This document shows positions 9,790-21,057 of a DNA stretch of 29,636 nucleotides, one piece after another; position 1 is the first letter of the stretch, and each line of letters begins with the position of its first letter. The DNA is taken from the NCBI GenBank assembly GCA_013115145.1, contig JAAPAO010000453.1:1-29636 (forward strand), in the 5' to 3' direction. A program made the position numbers and the translations under genes. Source of the stretch: Perkinsus chesapeaki (lineage: Eukaryota > Perkinsozoa > Perkinsida > Perkinsidae). Below the pieces are notes generated by a model. That model made no database searches, was not told the DNA's origin, and saw nothing but the letters and a program-made list of their open reading frames with translations.

Positions 9790-12700
9790 TCACCTTTTCT
9801 CTTTCTTGCTGCTACTGCTCTTAGTACTCTTGTGCTTGTGGTGGTGATGATGATGACCCTTGGCTTCCTCGTCCTCCTCGTAAACCTGAAGTGTCACAAA
9901 GAAGAGCTCGACTAGTAGCGAATCAACCATACAGTGGATGCTCTACTGTGGAAACTGACTAGCTTAGTGATACAAGACGAGATACGTAAGAAGATGGCAG
10001 TGCGGTAGGTTGGTGTCAGTTGCCTTCGTTAAGAATAACAAGCTCTTTCCATTTCCTTACCGCTTGCTCTTCCTCCATATCCTTAAGTTCCTGTAAAACG
10101 TCCTTCACCTCCTCGTATCGTTCCTCAGCCAAGGAGAAGGCCAACCTGAACCACACAACACCCTGAGCCAAAATCGGTAAAACCGCCGAAGTAAGCGTCG
10201 ACCTCAAACAGTGTCGAGTTCATAACGATAGAGTGGAGGGGATCGACGGTAAGTCTCGCCATCTCGGCCAACAGTAGTTCACCTTCTAACTTCCTTCCGA
10301 TCCATTATAGCACGCCTTATCTCAGCGTTGTCCATCTGGCCAGCCTTCTTAGCCTCTTCTATCATTTTAGCCTCTTGCTTTTCAGCCCAATGGTCCATAG
10401 TACTGCACCCCACGACACAATAGTGTCCATCGGCGACTCGGACAGCGTCCTACCGTTTGGCAAAGTCCCGAAGAGTCTCGTCCAGTAAAGGGGTGTAGTC
10501 CTCCTTAAGGTCCCACGTCACGCGTATCTCCTCCATCCTCTCGCGCAGCTTGGCCGATTTACGCGAGGCCTGAGCACAGCATCAGTCTAAAACATGAAAC
10601 CTAGTGGCTCGAATAACCATCAATGAGCTGGTGCCTCACAGTTAACCTCGAAAGTATCTTTAGACGTACTTTCTTCTTCCTCTCTTCTGCCTTAAGATCC
10701 ACCTCATCTTCCTCCTCTTCATCACTGTCATCCTCCGAGCTACTAGTATCATCTTCCTCCTCATCGTCAAAGTCCTCCCCTTCAGACAGTTCGTCATCCG
10801 ACCCTACAAATCGCATAACGCTCTCGCCCCTAAGCTCGCCACCTACCCATCCACTTCTGCTCCGCCATGGTGCCCGCAAGAACACATGTCCACTTATCCC
10901 TCTGCCTCAAATCCAATGACCAGCAGTCATCGAAGGTAACCTCGCGGTCGCCGTACTAAAATTGGCCCGTATCTTAAGTATCGACTACGCAGCTACCTTA
11001 CCTCCCTGAGTCCTCCATACACTAAAAGGGTGTGCCCCTTCACGAGGAGGGCAGAGTTGATACGCTCAACCGGCAAGTCGATGTTACCAGACTTCAGAGC
11101 CTCCGCAGCTGTCATCTTACCGATGCCTGTCGCTCCTGTCTCGACCACTCCTTTACTCTCATTTTCTACACAAACACATACGCAGGTTTCACTGCAGTGG
11201 GCGTACCGTCATCTTCAACGAGATTCGGGCAAGGCTCTTCCTCGTTGATAGCACCAAGCTTGGATTCCTCCTCAGCACTTCGTCGCGCCCGTAGCACTTC
11301 CGGGGTAGCAATGGGCTCCTCCGCAGTTGTCCTAATAACATAAAGGAAGTCCTGGAGGAACACATCTCAAGCAACACGTCTTCTACCGAACTCATACTAG
11401 ATCTCGTACTAGGAATTTTATCGACCTTCGGAAGCCATTTCCACGTGCATCCATTATCACATAAAAGAGCTTACCACGCTCACCAAGCTAACTGCCCCAC
11501 GAGCCTTAGAAATAATGAAAGTACTTACCGCGCATCAGAACCATCTTGATGATCCTCGTCGCTCTCCTCGGAGGAAGTGCGGTCCTCCTCTGGTATTATC
11601 ATGGTCACTAGCTCACCGTTCTCATCAACGTATTCAAATTGCCACTCGAACTTCGCTTTCTCGTCCTCCTCCTCAGCAGTCACACTCTCACTCGGATCCT
11701 GAACACCATAGATTTCGCACACCTGCCCTGCTACAGCAGAAAGGCCAATGAATCCAATACTTCAGCCGCGTGATTACCGTCCTTACCGAAACGGAAGCTG
11801 CAAAGGTAGAAGTGTTAGCCTTGCTAGATTTGCCTTCTCCATTCCTCCGACTCTTCTTTTGTGGTTTCTTCTGCCCGATCTTGTAGTCCAATACGTACCA
11901 CCTGACAACCGCCGTTTCACACTGTGCGTTCGAGAGCCTGTGTCCATCCGCCAGCCCCCCCTGATCACAGTGGTGTCGCACTGCTAAAGTCGGCATAAGT
12001 CCATGGCCACTATTCAGTCACAATCCAAGCTTGCCAATATCAAGGAGCTGGATAGTATCGTGTTCACACTGCAGGACCCACGGCGGCAGGCACTCCCGTA
12101 GGTTGAAGCGAATATGTGGCGCGTAGTTTTTAGAGCCGCTGGGATTTTCATCTTCTGCGACAAGAAGCCCTCCTCGGAAGGACTGCCAGAATTTAGTCAC
12201 AGAATCCGAGGAAGCCGAGCGAAGCTTTGTTTTCGCTTCCTCATTGCGATAAGACCGCCGGAAATAAGCGGTTGGCAGCATCGCCATTCCCTCACCTTTT
12301 CTTTTCCATATCAAACGCATGAAGATCATTATAAAACCGGCTCTCCAGAGTAAGCCCCGGCTTGTCCTCGTCAGTAACACCACCGAAGACTAGACAACGG
12401 TTCTTGTATACAGCACAAGCCATGCCACTACGCTTAGAAGGTGACGGACCTGCCGAACAAGATGTCACCGTGTTAACACACAAAAACACAGTTTTATAAC
12501 ACTGATAATACATCCTGTCATATTGTAGACACCCTCATACAAAGAATAATAACTACAAGAAGCGAAAAGGCGGAGGTTGGTGATGCAGCAAATAACAATA
12601 CTTTGAAAGCGTTGTATTCTCCTACCCACTACGACGCGTACCATACCAACTCCCTCGCAATGTTATGACGTTAATAGTGCAATGTTAATCGCTATGTATA

Positions 12701-15700
12701 ACTGGCTGTATAACTGTAGCTGTATAACTGTTAAATCGCAATGTTTCCCTACTCCAAAGCACCGGGTGTTTGGGACACCCTTGTGCAACAGGGAAGATCA
12801 ACGTAAGGATCTAACACATTACAAACTCTCGATGCCCCTATTGGCTGATATTTCCCTTCCGCAAGTGTAAGTAAGCGCAGCGAAATACTACGGAAACCCA
12901 AAGCGCTCCATCAATCTTCGCTCACCTTTTTTCGATATTCGCTCCCATGTCGGCTTGAGCGTATTGGCAGCATTCTTGAGATTGAGCGCCCACATATCCC
13001 TGACAGCGGACATTCTATCAACCTCTTACGTATCTTACTAGCCTTACGTATGTTCAGTTCCACTTGTCGCGTTCTGTTTAGTATCCCGACTGTACCCTCC
13101 ATAAAGATATGCCATGTCAGATTGAGGATGAGCGAAGAAGAGGCATCCACCCTAACCGGCAGCAGCAGCAGACCAGCTTAGCTTAGAAAGCATGACGATA
13201 CCAATTATGAATGTCGGACACTTATATCAGAAACCCTCGAATAAAAGCTAAGAGATAGCATTGGAAGTAAAACGTACACAATGTCGATTCGCGACCTAGG
13301 TACCGTAGAAGACACGAAGAGCAAGTCTGCATCACAAACGCGCCTAAAAATCGCCACAGTGGTACTATTTTTCATTATTATACTCCCGATTATTATTTTT
13401 CTATTATGCGTTCCTATTATTTATGTTCAATTTCTTTTTTTCATTATATGGGTTGAGACTCATCACAAGTTTGCAACCAGGGCGTGAAGTGTCGGTCCCT
13501 CAGGGTAAGGCCTAGCCCCATGCTCCCTTCGCTTCCGCTGCTGCACATGCGTTCTGCAAGTACCGTAGATATTTCCACTATTACGACGTTAAGTGAATCC
13601 CCCTTACCCGAGGAGCAGGCATATTGAGGGCTGCAACGTTAGAGAAGTCCACCTTATACCACTTCTGTTCGGTTATGTTGAACATGTAAAGGTCATTAAA
13701 ATACTTGCACTCTCGAAATGTATCATAGAAGCCTCCAAATAAAAGAATGTAGCCCTTCCACACCTGAATGAGCGACATTCCTTCATACCATCGAACACCG
13801 CTGTAACCTACCAACATCCGATGACCAGATCTCTGAGACGGCCGATCGCCAGTGGCTTTGATCTCCTCCCACAGGTTCGTCTTGAGATCGAAACGCCACA
13901 AATCTCGGTAATGATGGAACTGAAAGCACAACTAGTAACCTGAACCACACATGTCTAGTTCCACGAGACCACACAGCTGCCACGCTCCTCTACCCCGACC
14001 AGCCAGTGGAATACGAATTCAAGCCTCTCTTCCACTTACCTGTGAAACTGTCGAGAATTCTCCACCGAAAATATAAACATATCGATTGTTCACCAGGACT
14101 GCTTGATGAGCGCATCGTGGCTTCGGTGACACAGGTGGCTCTATCTGATACGTTAATATAAGCTATAATACTACAACCTATACGAGCTGACAAACCCCCC
14201 TCCCCACGCACATACAGCCATCAACAGTAATAACAAAAACTGGTGTAAAAGTGGGACCGACGAATAACATCAGTTGCAAACTTGCATTGTAGATAACACT
14301 AACTTAAAACTGTCTACAATGCAAGTTCTATATGGTCAATACTATTAAGCCTATAAAAGGCCAGGGTGCTACGGTTTACTCGAGAGTAATGTCTGGAAGA
14401 GCTGCTATGAAACGTCGGCATTTAAAACTGTAGAAGGTATGGGCATGAAAATACAGACGAAGTTCAACAAGAGGAACTGTCATCATCCAGAGCCTCCCTT
14501 CCCCCTAGTAGTACCTTCTTCCATTCCCCCTTATCAACATCCCACCGGTACGTATCGTTATAGACCGTCTGCCGATCGCCATCAAAGAACCTTATGCATC
14601 CACAGTTATCACACCCTTTCGCCGCTTTACCTACTCTCCACCAAACATAAGAACATCTCCAGAGTTAGTGACAGTCATTGACATATTTAACCTAGGGCTC
14701 GGCGGGGCCGGCATCAGCTCTGTTCGAACCTTCTGTGGCCCGCCCTGCGACACCGGTCCTTGCAGACTTCAATGTCTTTCTATTACCTGTTCTTTAGCCT
14801 GCTCCTCCATACGACTGATCAACACTTCAATATCTTCTTCTCCTGTTGCCGCCAGCTCCTGAAGTGAACCACGTCTACTCTAAAAGGTGTCAGGGAGCTC
14901 TCCTAGATCAACATTGACTAATATGATAAAAAATTGTCGGCAGAGGATATATGAATGCGTAAGTGCCTTATATAAGTATAAGCGCCTTATTTAATATAGT
15001 AAAGTATAAGTGCCTTATATAGTAAAGTGTAAGTGCCTTATTTAATATAGTAAAGTATAAGTGCCTTATATNNNNNNNNNNNNNNNNNNNNNNNNNNNNN
15101 NNNNNNNNNNNNNNNNNNNNNNNNNNNNNNNNNNNNNNNNNNNNNNNNNNNNNNNNNNNNNNNNNNNNNNTAAAGTGTAAGTGCCTTATTTAATATAGTA
15201 AAGTATAAGTGCCTTATATAGTAAAGTGTAAGTGCCTTATTTATTATAGTAAAGTATAAGTGCCTTATACTTTACTATATAAGGCACTTATACTTTACTA
15301 TATTATATAAGTGCCTTATATAATATAGTAAAGTATAAGTGCCTTATATAATATAGTAAAGTATAAGTGCCTTATACAATATAGTAAAGTATAAGTGCCT
15401 TATATAATATAGTAAAGTATAAGTGCCTTATATAATATAGTAAAGTATAAGTGCCTTATATAGTAAAGTATAAGTGCCTTATATAATATAGTAAAGTATA
15501 AAACAACACTCAAGTCGTTGGTATCGTATGGCACCGTAATTTTGCATAAATGAAGCATATACTTATAAAATTGCATTCCCTATAATCATAATCCTTCCCA
15601 TAATCTTTACTACCCTTTTAGACTTCTTAGTGACCCCTTTAGTAGCCTTAGCCGCCTGCTTCTCTTTCTTTGCCTCCTTACGTGCTGCCTTCTCCAACGC

Positions 15701-15727
15701 AGCTGTCTTCTTATCCTTTTTGGGCAT
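9790..15727 (-). CDS. KLHDC4: KLHDC4-like kelch-repeat protein, 20 exons
   Basis: Exons (minus): 15614-15727, 14787-14858, 14635-14744, 14515-14590, 14040-14144, 13812-13919, 13608-13763, 13048-13151, 12926-12999, 12296-12449, 11787-11901, 11529-11722, 11207-11331, 11002-11165, 10847-10955, 10670-10803, 10454-10569, 10283-10402, 10061-10145, 9790-9885. All phases close, giving 776 residues. A Lys-rich start (MPKKDKK) and GEEDIEVLISRM match the family N-terminus. Kelch blades follow at about residues 80-360 (LMFGGEFFDGD, YIFGGEF, ILLFGGFYD, YLYGGYSRD, LVFGGVTDED), with another near 545-590 (LLVYGGL) after an acidic linker. Then come an acidic tract (about 595-638) and a C-terminal helical region (TPLLDETLRDFAKR, FSLAEERYEE) like the domain found after kelch in fungal and plant homologues. 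The tail has six consecutive His and a Lys/Ser-rich end. The exact role of KLHDC4 is not well defined. Least certain are exons 13 and 20. Confidence 0.88.
14279..14327. repeat. intronic inverted repeat, 15-bp arms
   Basis: AACTTGCATTGTAGA (14279-14293) is perfectly complementary to 14313-14327 across a 19-nt loop. It lies inside the 370-bp fourth intron of the kelch gene and would form a strong hairpin in DNA or pre-mRNA. Confidence 0.88.
14950..15498. repeat. 26-28 bp satellite in kelch intron 1
   Basis: The AT-rich unit contains AGTAAAGTATAAGTGCCTTA and repeats with TATATAATAT or TATTTAATAT spacers. The array flips orientation at about 15255-15310, where units read as the reverse complement before returning to the original orientation, creating a long foldback. 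The N gap lies inside it, so the true copy number is unknown. The whole array sits in the 755-bp first intron of the kelch gene (14859-15613). Confidence 0.92.
15072..15170. other. assembly gap (99 Ns)
   Basis: A run of N within the satellite. The array length, and therefore the intron length, is not reliable. Confidence 0.99.
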
Positions 15728-15971
15728 GGTCAGCAAATGCAATACTACTTCAAGGATAATTCCAATTAAGGTGAGCTATACTGTATTTATAACAGCCATA
15801 GTACTACTTCTAACACTGTAAAAAACAACCAAAGACGCCCGTAATATACAATATTTCCGACGAGGCCAATAGTATATACCCACGCTAAATTTCCATGACA
15901 GTGCGATGCCTTGGGGACCAAGTCTATTGCCTTATATGGCTGACAGTCGGCCTGTAAGAGTGTTAGATTAT

Positions 15972-16169
15972 CTAGCTGTTGGTATCTAACTTAGATACCA
16001 ACAGCTGTCCTAATACATGCCCATAAAGGAGCACTGCAGTGAACACCGGCAGTGGAACTACAAATAAAAGCTCACCGTTGTGGTAAACATTTCTCAACAA
16101 ACCTCGCCCACTCATAGAAGGTAAGAGTATCTTTTCCCATTCAGTTAGAGGGATCCTTCCTATCCTCAT
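15972..16169 (-). CDS. small possible membrane-protein ORF
   Basis: Sixty-five residues starting MRIGRIPLTEWEKILL with one hydrophobic segment (FVVPLPVFTAVLLYGHVLG). It is on the same strand as its neighbours, between the kelch gene and the subtilisin gene. Not recognised. Its last ten codons come from a perfect palindrome (15974-16006), which argues that at least the tail is accidental. A 42-bp GTGAGC...GCAG segment inside could also be an intron. It could equally be chance or an exon of an unseen gene. Confidence 0.25.
   Translation of the reverse strand: MRIGRIPLTEWEKILLPSMSGRGLLRNVYHNGELLFVVPLPVFTAVLLYGHVLGQLLVSKLDTNS
15974..16006. repeat. perfect palindrome, 15-bp arms, 3-nt loop
   Basis: AGCTGTTGGTATCTA, ACT, then the exact reverse complement. 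It is the longest perfect tri-loop hairpin in the window, located between two minus-strand genes. Confidence 0.92.
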
Positions 16170-16388
16170 GACGGGTAGCTGAGACGTTCCTCATCTGACT
16201 AGCCTGACCTGTTTTGGTCAATTATGATGAGTTGCTGCCAGACATATAACTCATTCCCGAATGAACACAACTCCGTGGAGGTCCGTGGACAGTCTTTGCT
16301 GGAAAGCCATTAGTAGTATGCCGGATAAAAAAGCGATAAGATTCCTCGAAATCCGGAGATGGAAAAAGAAGATCATATAGCGTCAGAG

Positions 16389-17708
16389 CTACGAAGTAGC
16401 GCGCAGGTTCCTATTAGTGGTACGAAGACCATACATCTGTATAGCGTTCTGGACAGATGATAAAATATTCAAAGCTCCGCTTCGAGGCCTTATATGCTTA
16501 TTAGAGCCTTGGAGGGGGTCGGTGCTAGAGACAAGTATAGATTTCACCCTCGACGGTTGAACCCCAAGAGATAGAAGTATCGCAGCACCAGCGCTCACCA
16601 TAGGAGTGGCAAACGAGGCGCCCGATGACCACACATGAACACCAGGAACGAGACTGCCGGAGTAGATTGACGTTCCGAAAGCTGCTATATCCACGCGGTT
16701 GCCGAAGTTCGAGAAGTTGGCTAGAGTGTTGTTGGCATCGTTATTAAGGGCCGTCACACATATAGCACTCGGGCCGCCATACCAGCATGGGTAGCAGTCG
16801 TGGGCATCCATGTTGTCATTCCCCGCCGAGGACACCAGTACGATGTTACGTTGTTGGGCTCTCAGCAATGCGGTCCGGAGGAGCGCTTTCTCTGATGACG
16901 AGTAACCATTCATATGGTAAGTTAGAGACATTGAGATGACATCAACACCGAGATCGATTGCCATATCGAGCGCCTCTAGGAACTGGGACATTGCTCCAGA
17001 GATCTGTAAAGATACCAAACGGACATGGTCCGGAGCGACTCCGACCATTCCGGCAGAGTTATTGCCTCGAGCAGCAAGAACACGACTGACGCGCTGACCG
17101 TGATGGAAGCCGAGGGTAAGGGTCGAGTTACCATATTGAAAGTTCCAACCACCATCGATAACTTTACCGTCGCTGGTAGTGAACGTACCCCTCAAGGGCG
17201 CCATGTCAGGATCACTGAAGTTAACCCCTTGATCGATGACAGCCACTGTTACCTCCCTTCTAGGATACTGCTGAATGAGCCCCCAGACTTCCCCCATATT
17301 CATACGGCGCAGATAGTCCTGCATGTATGCATCGGGGTCATTAACATGTAACGTGTCATCAAGTTGCGTCATCTCGCCGGCTATGTTCCTACCACAGGTA
17401 ACCTGGAGGTCCGGTAGATGCCGCCTTGCCCCGTGCAAGTAGTCGCAGAGATCAGCGTTGCTCACAGAACCAGACGATGTCGGAACGATTTGGCACTCGG
17501 CAAACTTCAGTGTCTTAATATTAGCAGTCGACAGGAGCGTAGCGATCCTGCCGTCGACTTCAACTCCAACTTTGTGGAGGAGTTCAGGAATGGTATCAAC
17601 GTAGACCATAGAACCACCAGATAAGATCGAGAGAACCGTATAGTCATCGTCCTTAGCGGCTCCAATAGCAGTCACCTTCGCTAGTAGGGAAGTCAGAGCG
17701 AATCGCAT
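16389..17708 (-). CDS. secreted subtilisin-like serine protease
   Basis: A single exon of 439 residues in family S8. A short, weakly hydrophobic leader (MRFALTSLLAKVTAIGA) and a propeptide-like region of about 135 residues precede the catalytic domain. Catalytic residues: Asp159 in VAVIDQG, His203 in HHGQRVS, oxyanion Asn297 in SSAGND and Ser365 in SGASFATPM. The four key residues are present, so an active protease is expected. The His motif has Gln-Arg where most relatives have Thr-His (HGTHV). Several Cys in the 304-317 segment suggest a disulfide. Subtilisins are the main extracellular proteases known from Perkinsus, which supports the organism guess. The 3' end stops 661 bp before the kelch gene start. 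Confidence 0.93.
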   Translation of the reverse strand: MRFALTSLLAKVTAIGAAKDDDYTVLSILSGGSMVYVDTIPELLHKVGVEVDGRIATLLSTANIKTLKFAECQIVPTSSGSVSNADLCDYLHGARRHLPDLQVTCGRNIAGEMTQLDDTLHVNDPDAYMQDYLRRMNMGEVWGLIQQYPRREVTVAVIDQGVNFSDPDMAPLRGTFTTSDGKVIDGGWNFQYGNSTLTLGFHHGQRVSRVLAARGNNSAGMVGVAPDHVRLVSLQISGAMSQFLEALDMAIDLGVDVISMSLTYHMNGYSSSEKALLRTALLRAQQRNIVLVSSAGNDNMDAHDCYPCWYGGPSAICVTALNNDANNTLANFSNFGNRVDIAAFGTSIYSGSLVPGVHVWSSGASFATPMVSAGAAILLSLGVQPSRVKSILVSSTDPLQGSNKHIRPRSGALNILSSVQNAIQMYGLRTTNRNLRATS

Positions 17709-18566
17709 GAAAGAGGTTGATAAAGGAGAGCCTGAAGCAGCGGAACCAAAAGGATCTTCACGTAGAGCAACACAGATTACTCAGTTGGACGATAAGTGAC
17801 TAGGAAACGTCACTCGGTGACATCGCTACGTCACGTAGTTGCAAAGGCGCGTCTACCCGGCGCAGCACAATGACCTGATGGCGGCGAAGGGAGACTGTCA
17901 CCGATGGTCGGTGGTCGATGATAGTTCCTGAGAAGGGCAGCGCCGCCAACTACAGATGCCAACTTGGGGGCCAGGACGGCATGGACGGTTGCGTGTTAAT
18001 AGATTAACAACCATTCCAGCTACCCCAATGTAATGGTTGAGACATACTAGATAAGACGTTATCCTTTAATAGACGACAAGGGAACCCCGTCCTTCGTGAC
18101 TGATGGCCCGCCGGGCCGTTCGGTTACTCCGGTTAAGCCGAGTATATTGCCAGATTGACATCGCCTGCAGTTTGCTATTATAACACTTAGCGGTAGTAAT
18201 TCCTTTATGGATCTACATATGAAGCATATATGGAGGTGGTATCCCAGTGAACTTTAGTACTCTATCATCAACATGGCTACACAGCCATTGTTACCGATCT
18301 AATGGGTTTACTACTACCCAATGAAGCCATCCATACTATTACAGTAGAACCACCTATCCACACCCTTCTCTTTGCACTGCTTCGTCTCTGCATTTTTCCG
18401 GAATAGCGGATAGCTTGGACATCAGCTCCTTAATGAAGGAGCCACCTTTGCAAACGACCTACCCCCATTATTGAATACTTAACTGCAAACACAACAAGGT
18501 CAATATAAGCACAATGCTTTCTTAAGTCAGCAATCATGTATCACAAAAATGAAGTGATGGTCCTAA
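17709..18566. other. non-coding spacer between subtilisin and SET genes
   Basis: No coding exon could be supported on either strand. It should hold the subtilisin promoter (right of 17708) and the SET gene 3' UTR. Small inverted repeats occur, for example 18425-18442 (GCTCCTT, 4-nt loop, AAGGAGC) and GTTAAT-AG-ATTAAC near 17995-18008. Confidence 0.45.
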
Positions 18567-19526
18567 CTAGGCCACAGCAAAACAACGCTGGAAGAATGCC
18601 TGCCCCAACTGTCTGTAGTCAACAGTAAGCTCCTCCCCTGAACCCCCTCTATTCGTTTCATCAGCATACCAACCATTATTACCTTCCTCTATCACCCTCT
18701 TAGTCCTATACGTGTTGAACTCTCCACAATCACCAGGCTACAGTAGTAGACGGATTCCTAATTAGCTAACCGATAGCTGCTACCTCAATGAGCTCTATAT
18801 TAGGCACCTCCGAATGGTTTAGATACCAAGATACATCCAGTGTGTTTAGGCCTATCCCAAACTACGTACCTCAATACATCCCAGTAACCATGTACTACTA
18901 CCAGTGGCATTAACAGGATAGGCCAGGCCTTCCTCCCCTACCTCTGGGAGGCTGTAGTAGCCATTGCCACTAGTGAACGGGGCAAAGAAGCTGAGACAGA
19001 GCTGTCGAACTGCCTAAAGCCACATACGTTTGATAGGTGGCCTCCTGGTCTCCATTGAATCGTGTAAGGTGTCAACATCTCTGTTAATAAGTATTAGCTG
19101 TTGAGTCAACAGCCAGAACTGACCCTGAACCCTGGGCCCACCGGTTGCAGTGTCGACAAATCCTTATCCGTAAAGATCTCATATTCATCAGTGGCCTGCT
19201 CCACGGCAACACCCTAAGGACAGACTGAATGAGGTTGTCTTAAACTATAGCACCTCGAAGGGATTGATGCCTTTATAAAGGTTGGTTACTGCAAATACAC
19301 CAACACCATGTATATTGGACACACCAAGCATAACTACAGGGCCCTCCTGAAGCTGCTTCAGAAGCATGGTACGTCTATCAACCTCCGAAGAATCATAAAG
19401 GATGCGCTCTTCTTTTCTAGCATGACGTATCTTTTCCAAAGCTGTTCTGGCTTGCTCAAGCTGTTTCTCATCCATATCGGCCAAGACGTCCGCAATCTCA
19501 CATAATGTGTCCCCACGGCGGCTCAT
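18567..19526 (-). CDS. small SET-domain protein, six exons
   Basis: Exons (minus): 19254-19526, 19142-19213, 18902-19013, 18784-18851, 18683-18737, 18567-18637, giving 216 residues. A coiled-coil-like N-terminus (DEKQLEQARTALEKIRHARK) precedes a SET fold: GVSNIHGVGVFAV near residues 75-87, GLNTLDVSWYLNHS in the middle with the conserved NHS, and GEELTVDYRQL near the end, the tyrosine motif of SET methyltransferases. There is no post-SET cysteine cluster. This matches the small stand-alone SET proteins of protists and fungi, probably lysine methyltransferases; the substrate is unknown. The exon 2 donor is uncertain: an alternative donor at 19123/19124 would add six residues (VGPGFR). Five introns of 40-128 bp. 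The gene is divergent from the first secreted-peptide gene, with about 400 bp between starts. Confidence 0.87.
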
Positions 19527-19818
19527 TATTACAACTAACAATCCTATATATTTTACCATCGCCATCAATCGTACGTAATTCAGCAGCTCGGACGCACCGC
19601 AGAATTGAAAAGTTAAGTGTAAACCTCTCGCAACCATTATTATACTGAACAAAGGCAGTTTACGCTTGGAAACTTGGGACTTGCCAAAAAGCCAGAGGGG
19701 ATATCAGAACTGATGCTGTTACTCACACTGCGGTACTCTTATTATCAACCAATGCCACAAACAGCATGTTTCTAGAAGCCACATGAATTAGTGCACCGTA
19801 CATCGATCAAGAAATCGA

Positions 19819-20060
19819 CCGCGACGGTCTTCCTTTCGAGCAGCCTCCTCCATTTCCACACGGCCGGTGATCGTAGATGTTGGATTTGGTGACATTTATC
19901 GATTCAGCTAATACTATTCACGTTAAATATGCGATTCTATACATTTATATCAACCATCGTTGGTGCATCCGCAAATTCCCTCTTTAACCCAAATGTAAAT
20001 ATAACATTATTAGCAACATTTAAAGTATCCTCACCACTCATCAGTGTCCAAGAAGGAACG
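19819..20060 (+). repeat. 242-bp duplicated cassette, copy A
   Basis: Matches 21058-21299 with about six mismatches counted by eye and no gaps. It covers 5' flank, the signal-peptide exon, the whole 50-bp intron and the first five codons of exon 2; similarity stops abruptly after the CPRRN codons. Confidence 0.95.
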
Positions 20061-20215
20061 CACCGGCTAATCCCATAGTGGAAAGCACACATCAGTCAGA
20101 TAACCAACAGCAAGCAACGCAACCTGCTGTTGGTGGTGGGGGCGGCCCGGAAGTTCCCGAAGACGTGGCGATTGGGAATGTTGCTGACAGAAGGAGACGT
20201 CGGGTTCGACGTTGA
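19929..20215 (+). CDS. small secreted protein A, Gln/Gly-rich with Arg tail
   Basis: Exons 19929-19994 and 20045-20215 with a 50-bp phase-0 intron (GTAAAT...CATCAG), giving 78 residues. Exon 1 encodes a signal peptide (MRFYTFISTIVGASA, likely cut near ASA/NS). Exon 2 opens CPRRN, continues with a Gln/Thr-rich and five-Gly stretch, and ends IGNVADRRRRRVRR. The unspliced frame stops soon after the intron, and only the spliced frame gives a tail that matches paralogue B, which supports the intron. No known domain. The basic tail could bind membranes or nucleic acids or be a processing site; function is unknown. Confidence 0.75.
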
Positions 20216-21057
20216 TCAAGTAGCTATATGGTAAAGATTATTCTTTATTATAGTCGTGTAAAGTGTTACCAATCAAGACACGTCCCCATCAACCGGGCCA
20301 CTGAAACAGTTACAGAAGTGATGTCGAACTCTCCTATGGACTGCAAGCGGCAAAGATTTGGCAAGCTCAAGTGCAGTGATTCGCTGGATAACACTGGGGC
20401 ACCACAGCTGGCCCAGAGTTCCAGATAAAGAACACGAAGAGATGTGAATCCGCTGCTACCATAGATCGGGAATAACAGAGGATAACCAAGCAGGGTCGCA
20501 GGGACCGCCAAATTCATTCGCCAAGTTCAATAGTAACCGCTGGACCGTCATCATATCAACGAAGGCTTGAGCGCAGCAGTTCTACACAACCGCGCCACTG
20601 GCTATTCGCTCGCCTTGTATCTATGGATGACTTAGCTAATGAAGCGCCTCAGCATTAACATTGCTATCATAGCATTTCGAGGACTGAGGCACGTCAGTAA
20701 AAGGGGTCACCAGGTGAGGCATTTTACCATGTAGAGAGGTTACAGGTACAGCCAGTTCAACTTCGTACGCTAATGGAGACCAAAGTCCAATTTCGTAATA
20801 TAGTTTACGACGTCGTTCGAATCGACTGCAAGCTTGAATCAGATCGCTAACGCTTACGTTGCTCGATGGCGCATGCAATTTGCAGTTTGTACATGGTTAA
20901 GCCTCTGCCAGCCGCTATGTCACTCAAACGATAAACGAAGGGCATGAAAACTGATATAAGCAGCACTCATCGTAAGATGCTTCTTCGCCGAGTTCAACAG
21001 CTACATCAATTCTATAATGGTGGGTACGCAGGGTGAATGGCGACGCCTCGAAGGCGG
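20216..21057. other. spacer between the two secreted-protein genes
   Basis: No supported gene. Two minus-strand ORFs of about 80 codons exist (20266-20517, starting MNLAVPATLLGYPLLFPIYG, and 20636-20878) but neither is recognised and they do not join convincingly. The first has a hydrophobic start that could mimic a signal peptide. Confidence 0.4.

Noticed and set aside
10623-10919. Ser-rich plus-strand ORF of 98 codons
   Set aside because: It is the antisense shadow of the acidic Asp/Glu exon of the kelch gene.
12018-12383. 121-codon minus-strand ORF
   Set aside because: It crosses the donor of kelch exon 10 and runs into intron 10; kelch conservation ends at the splice site.
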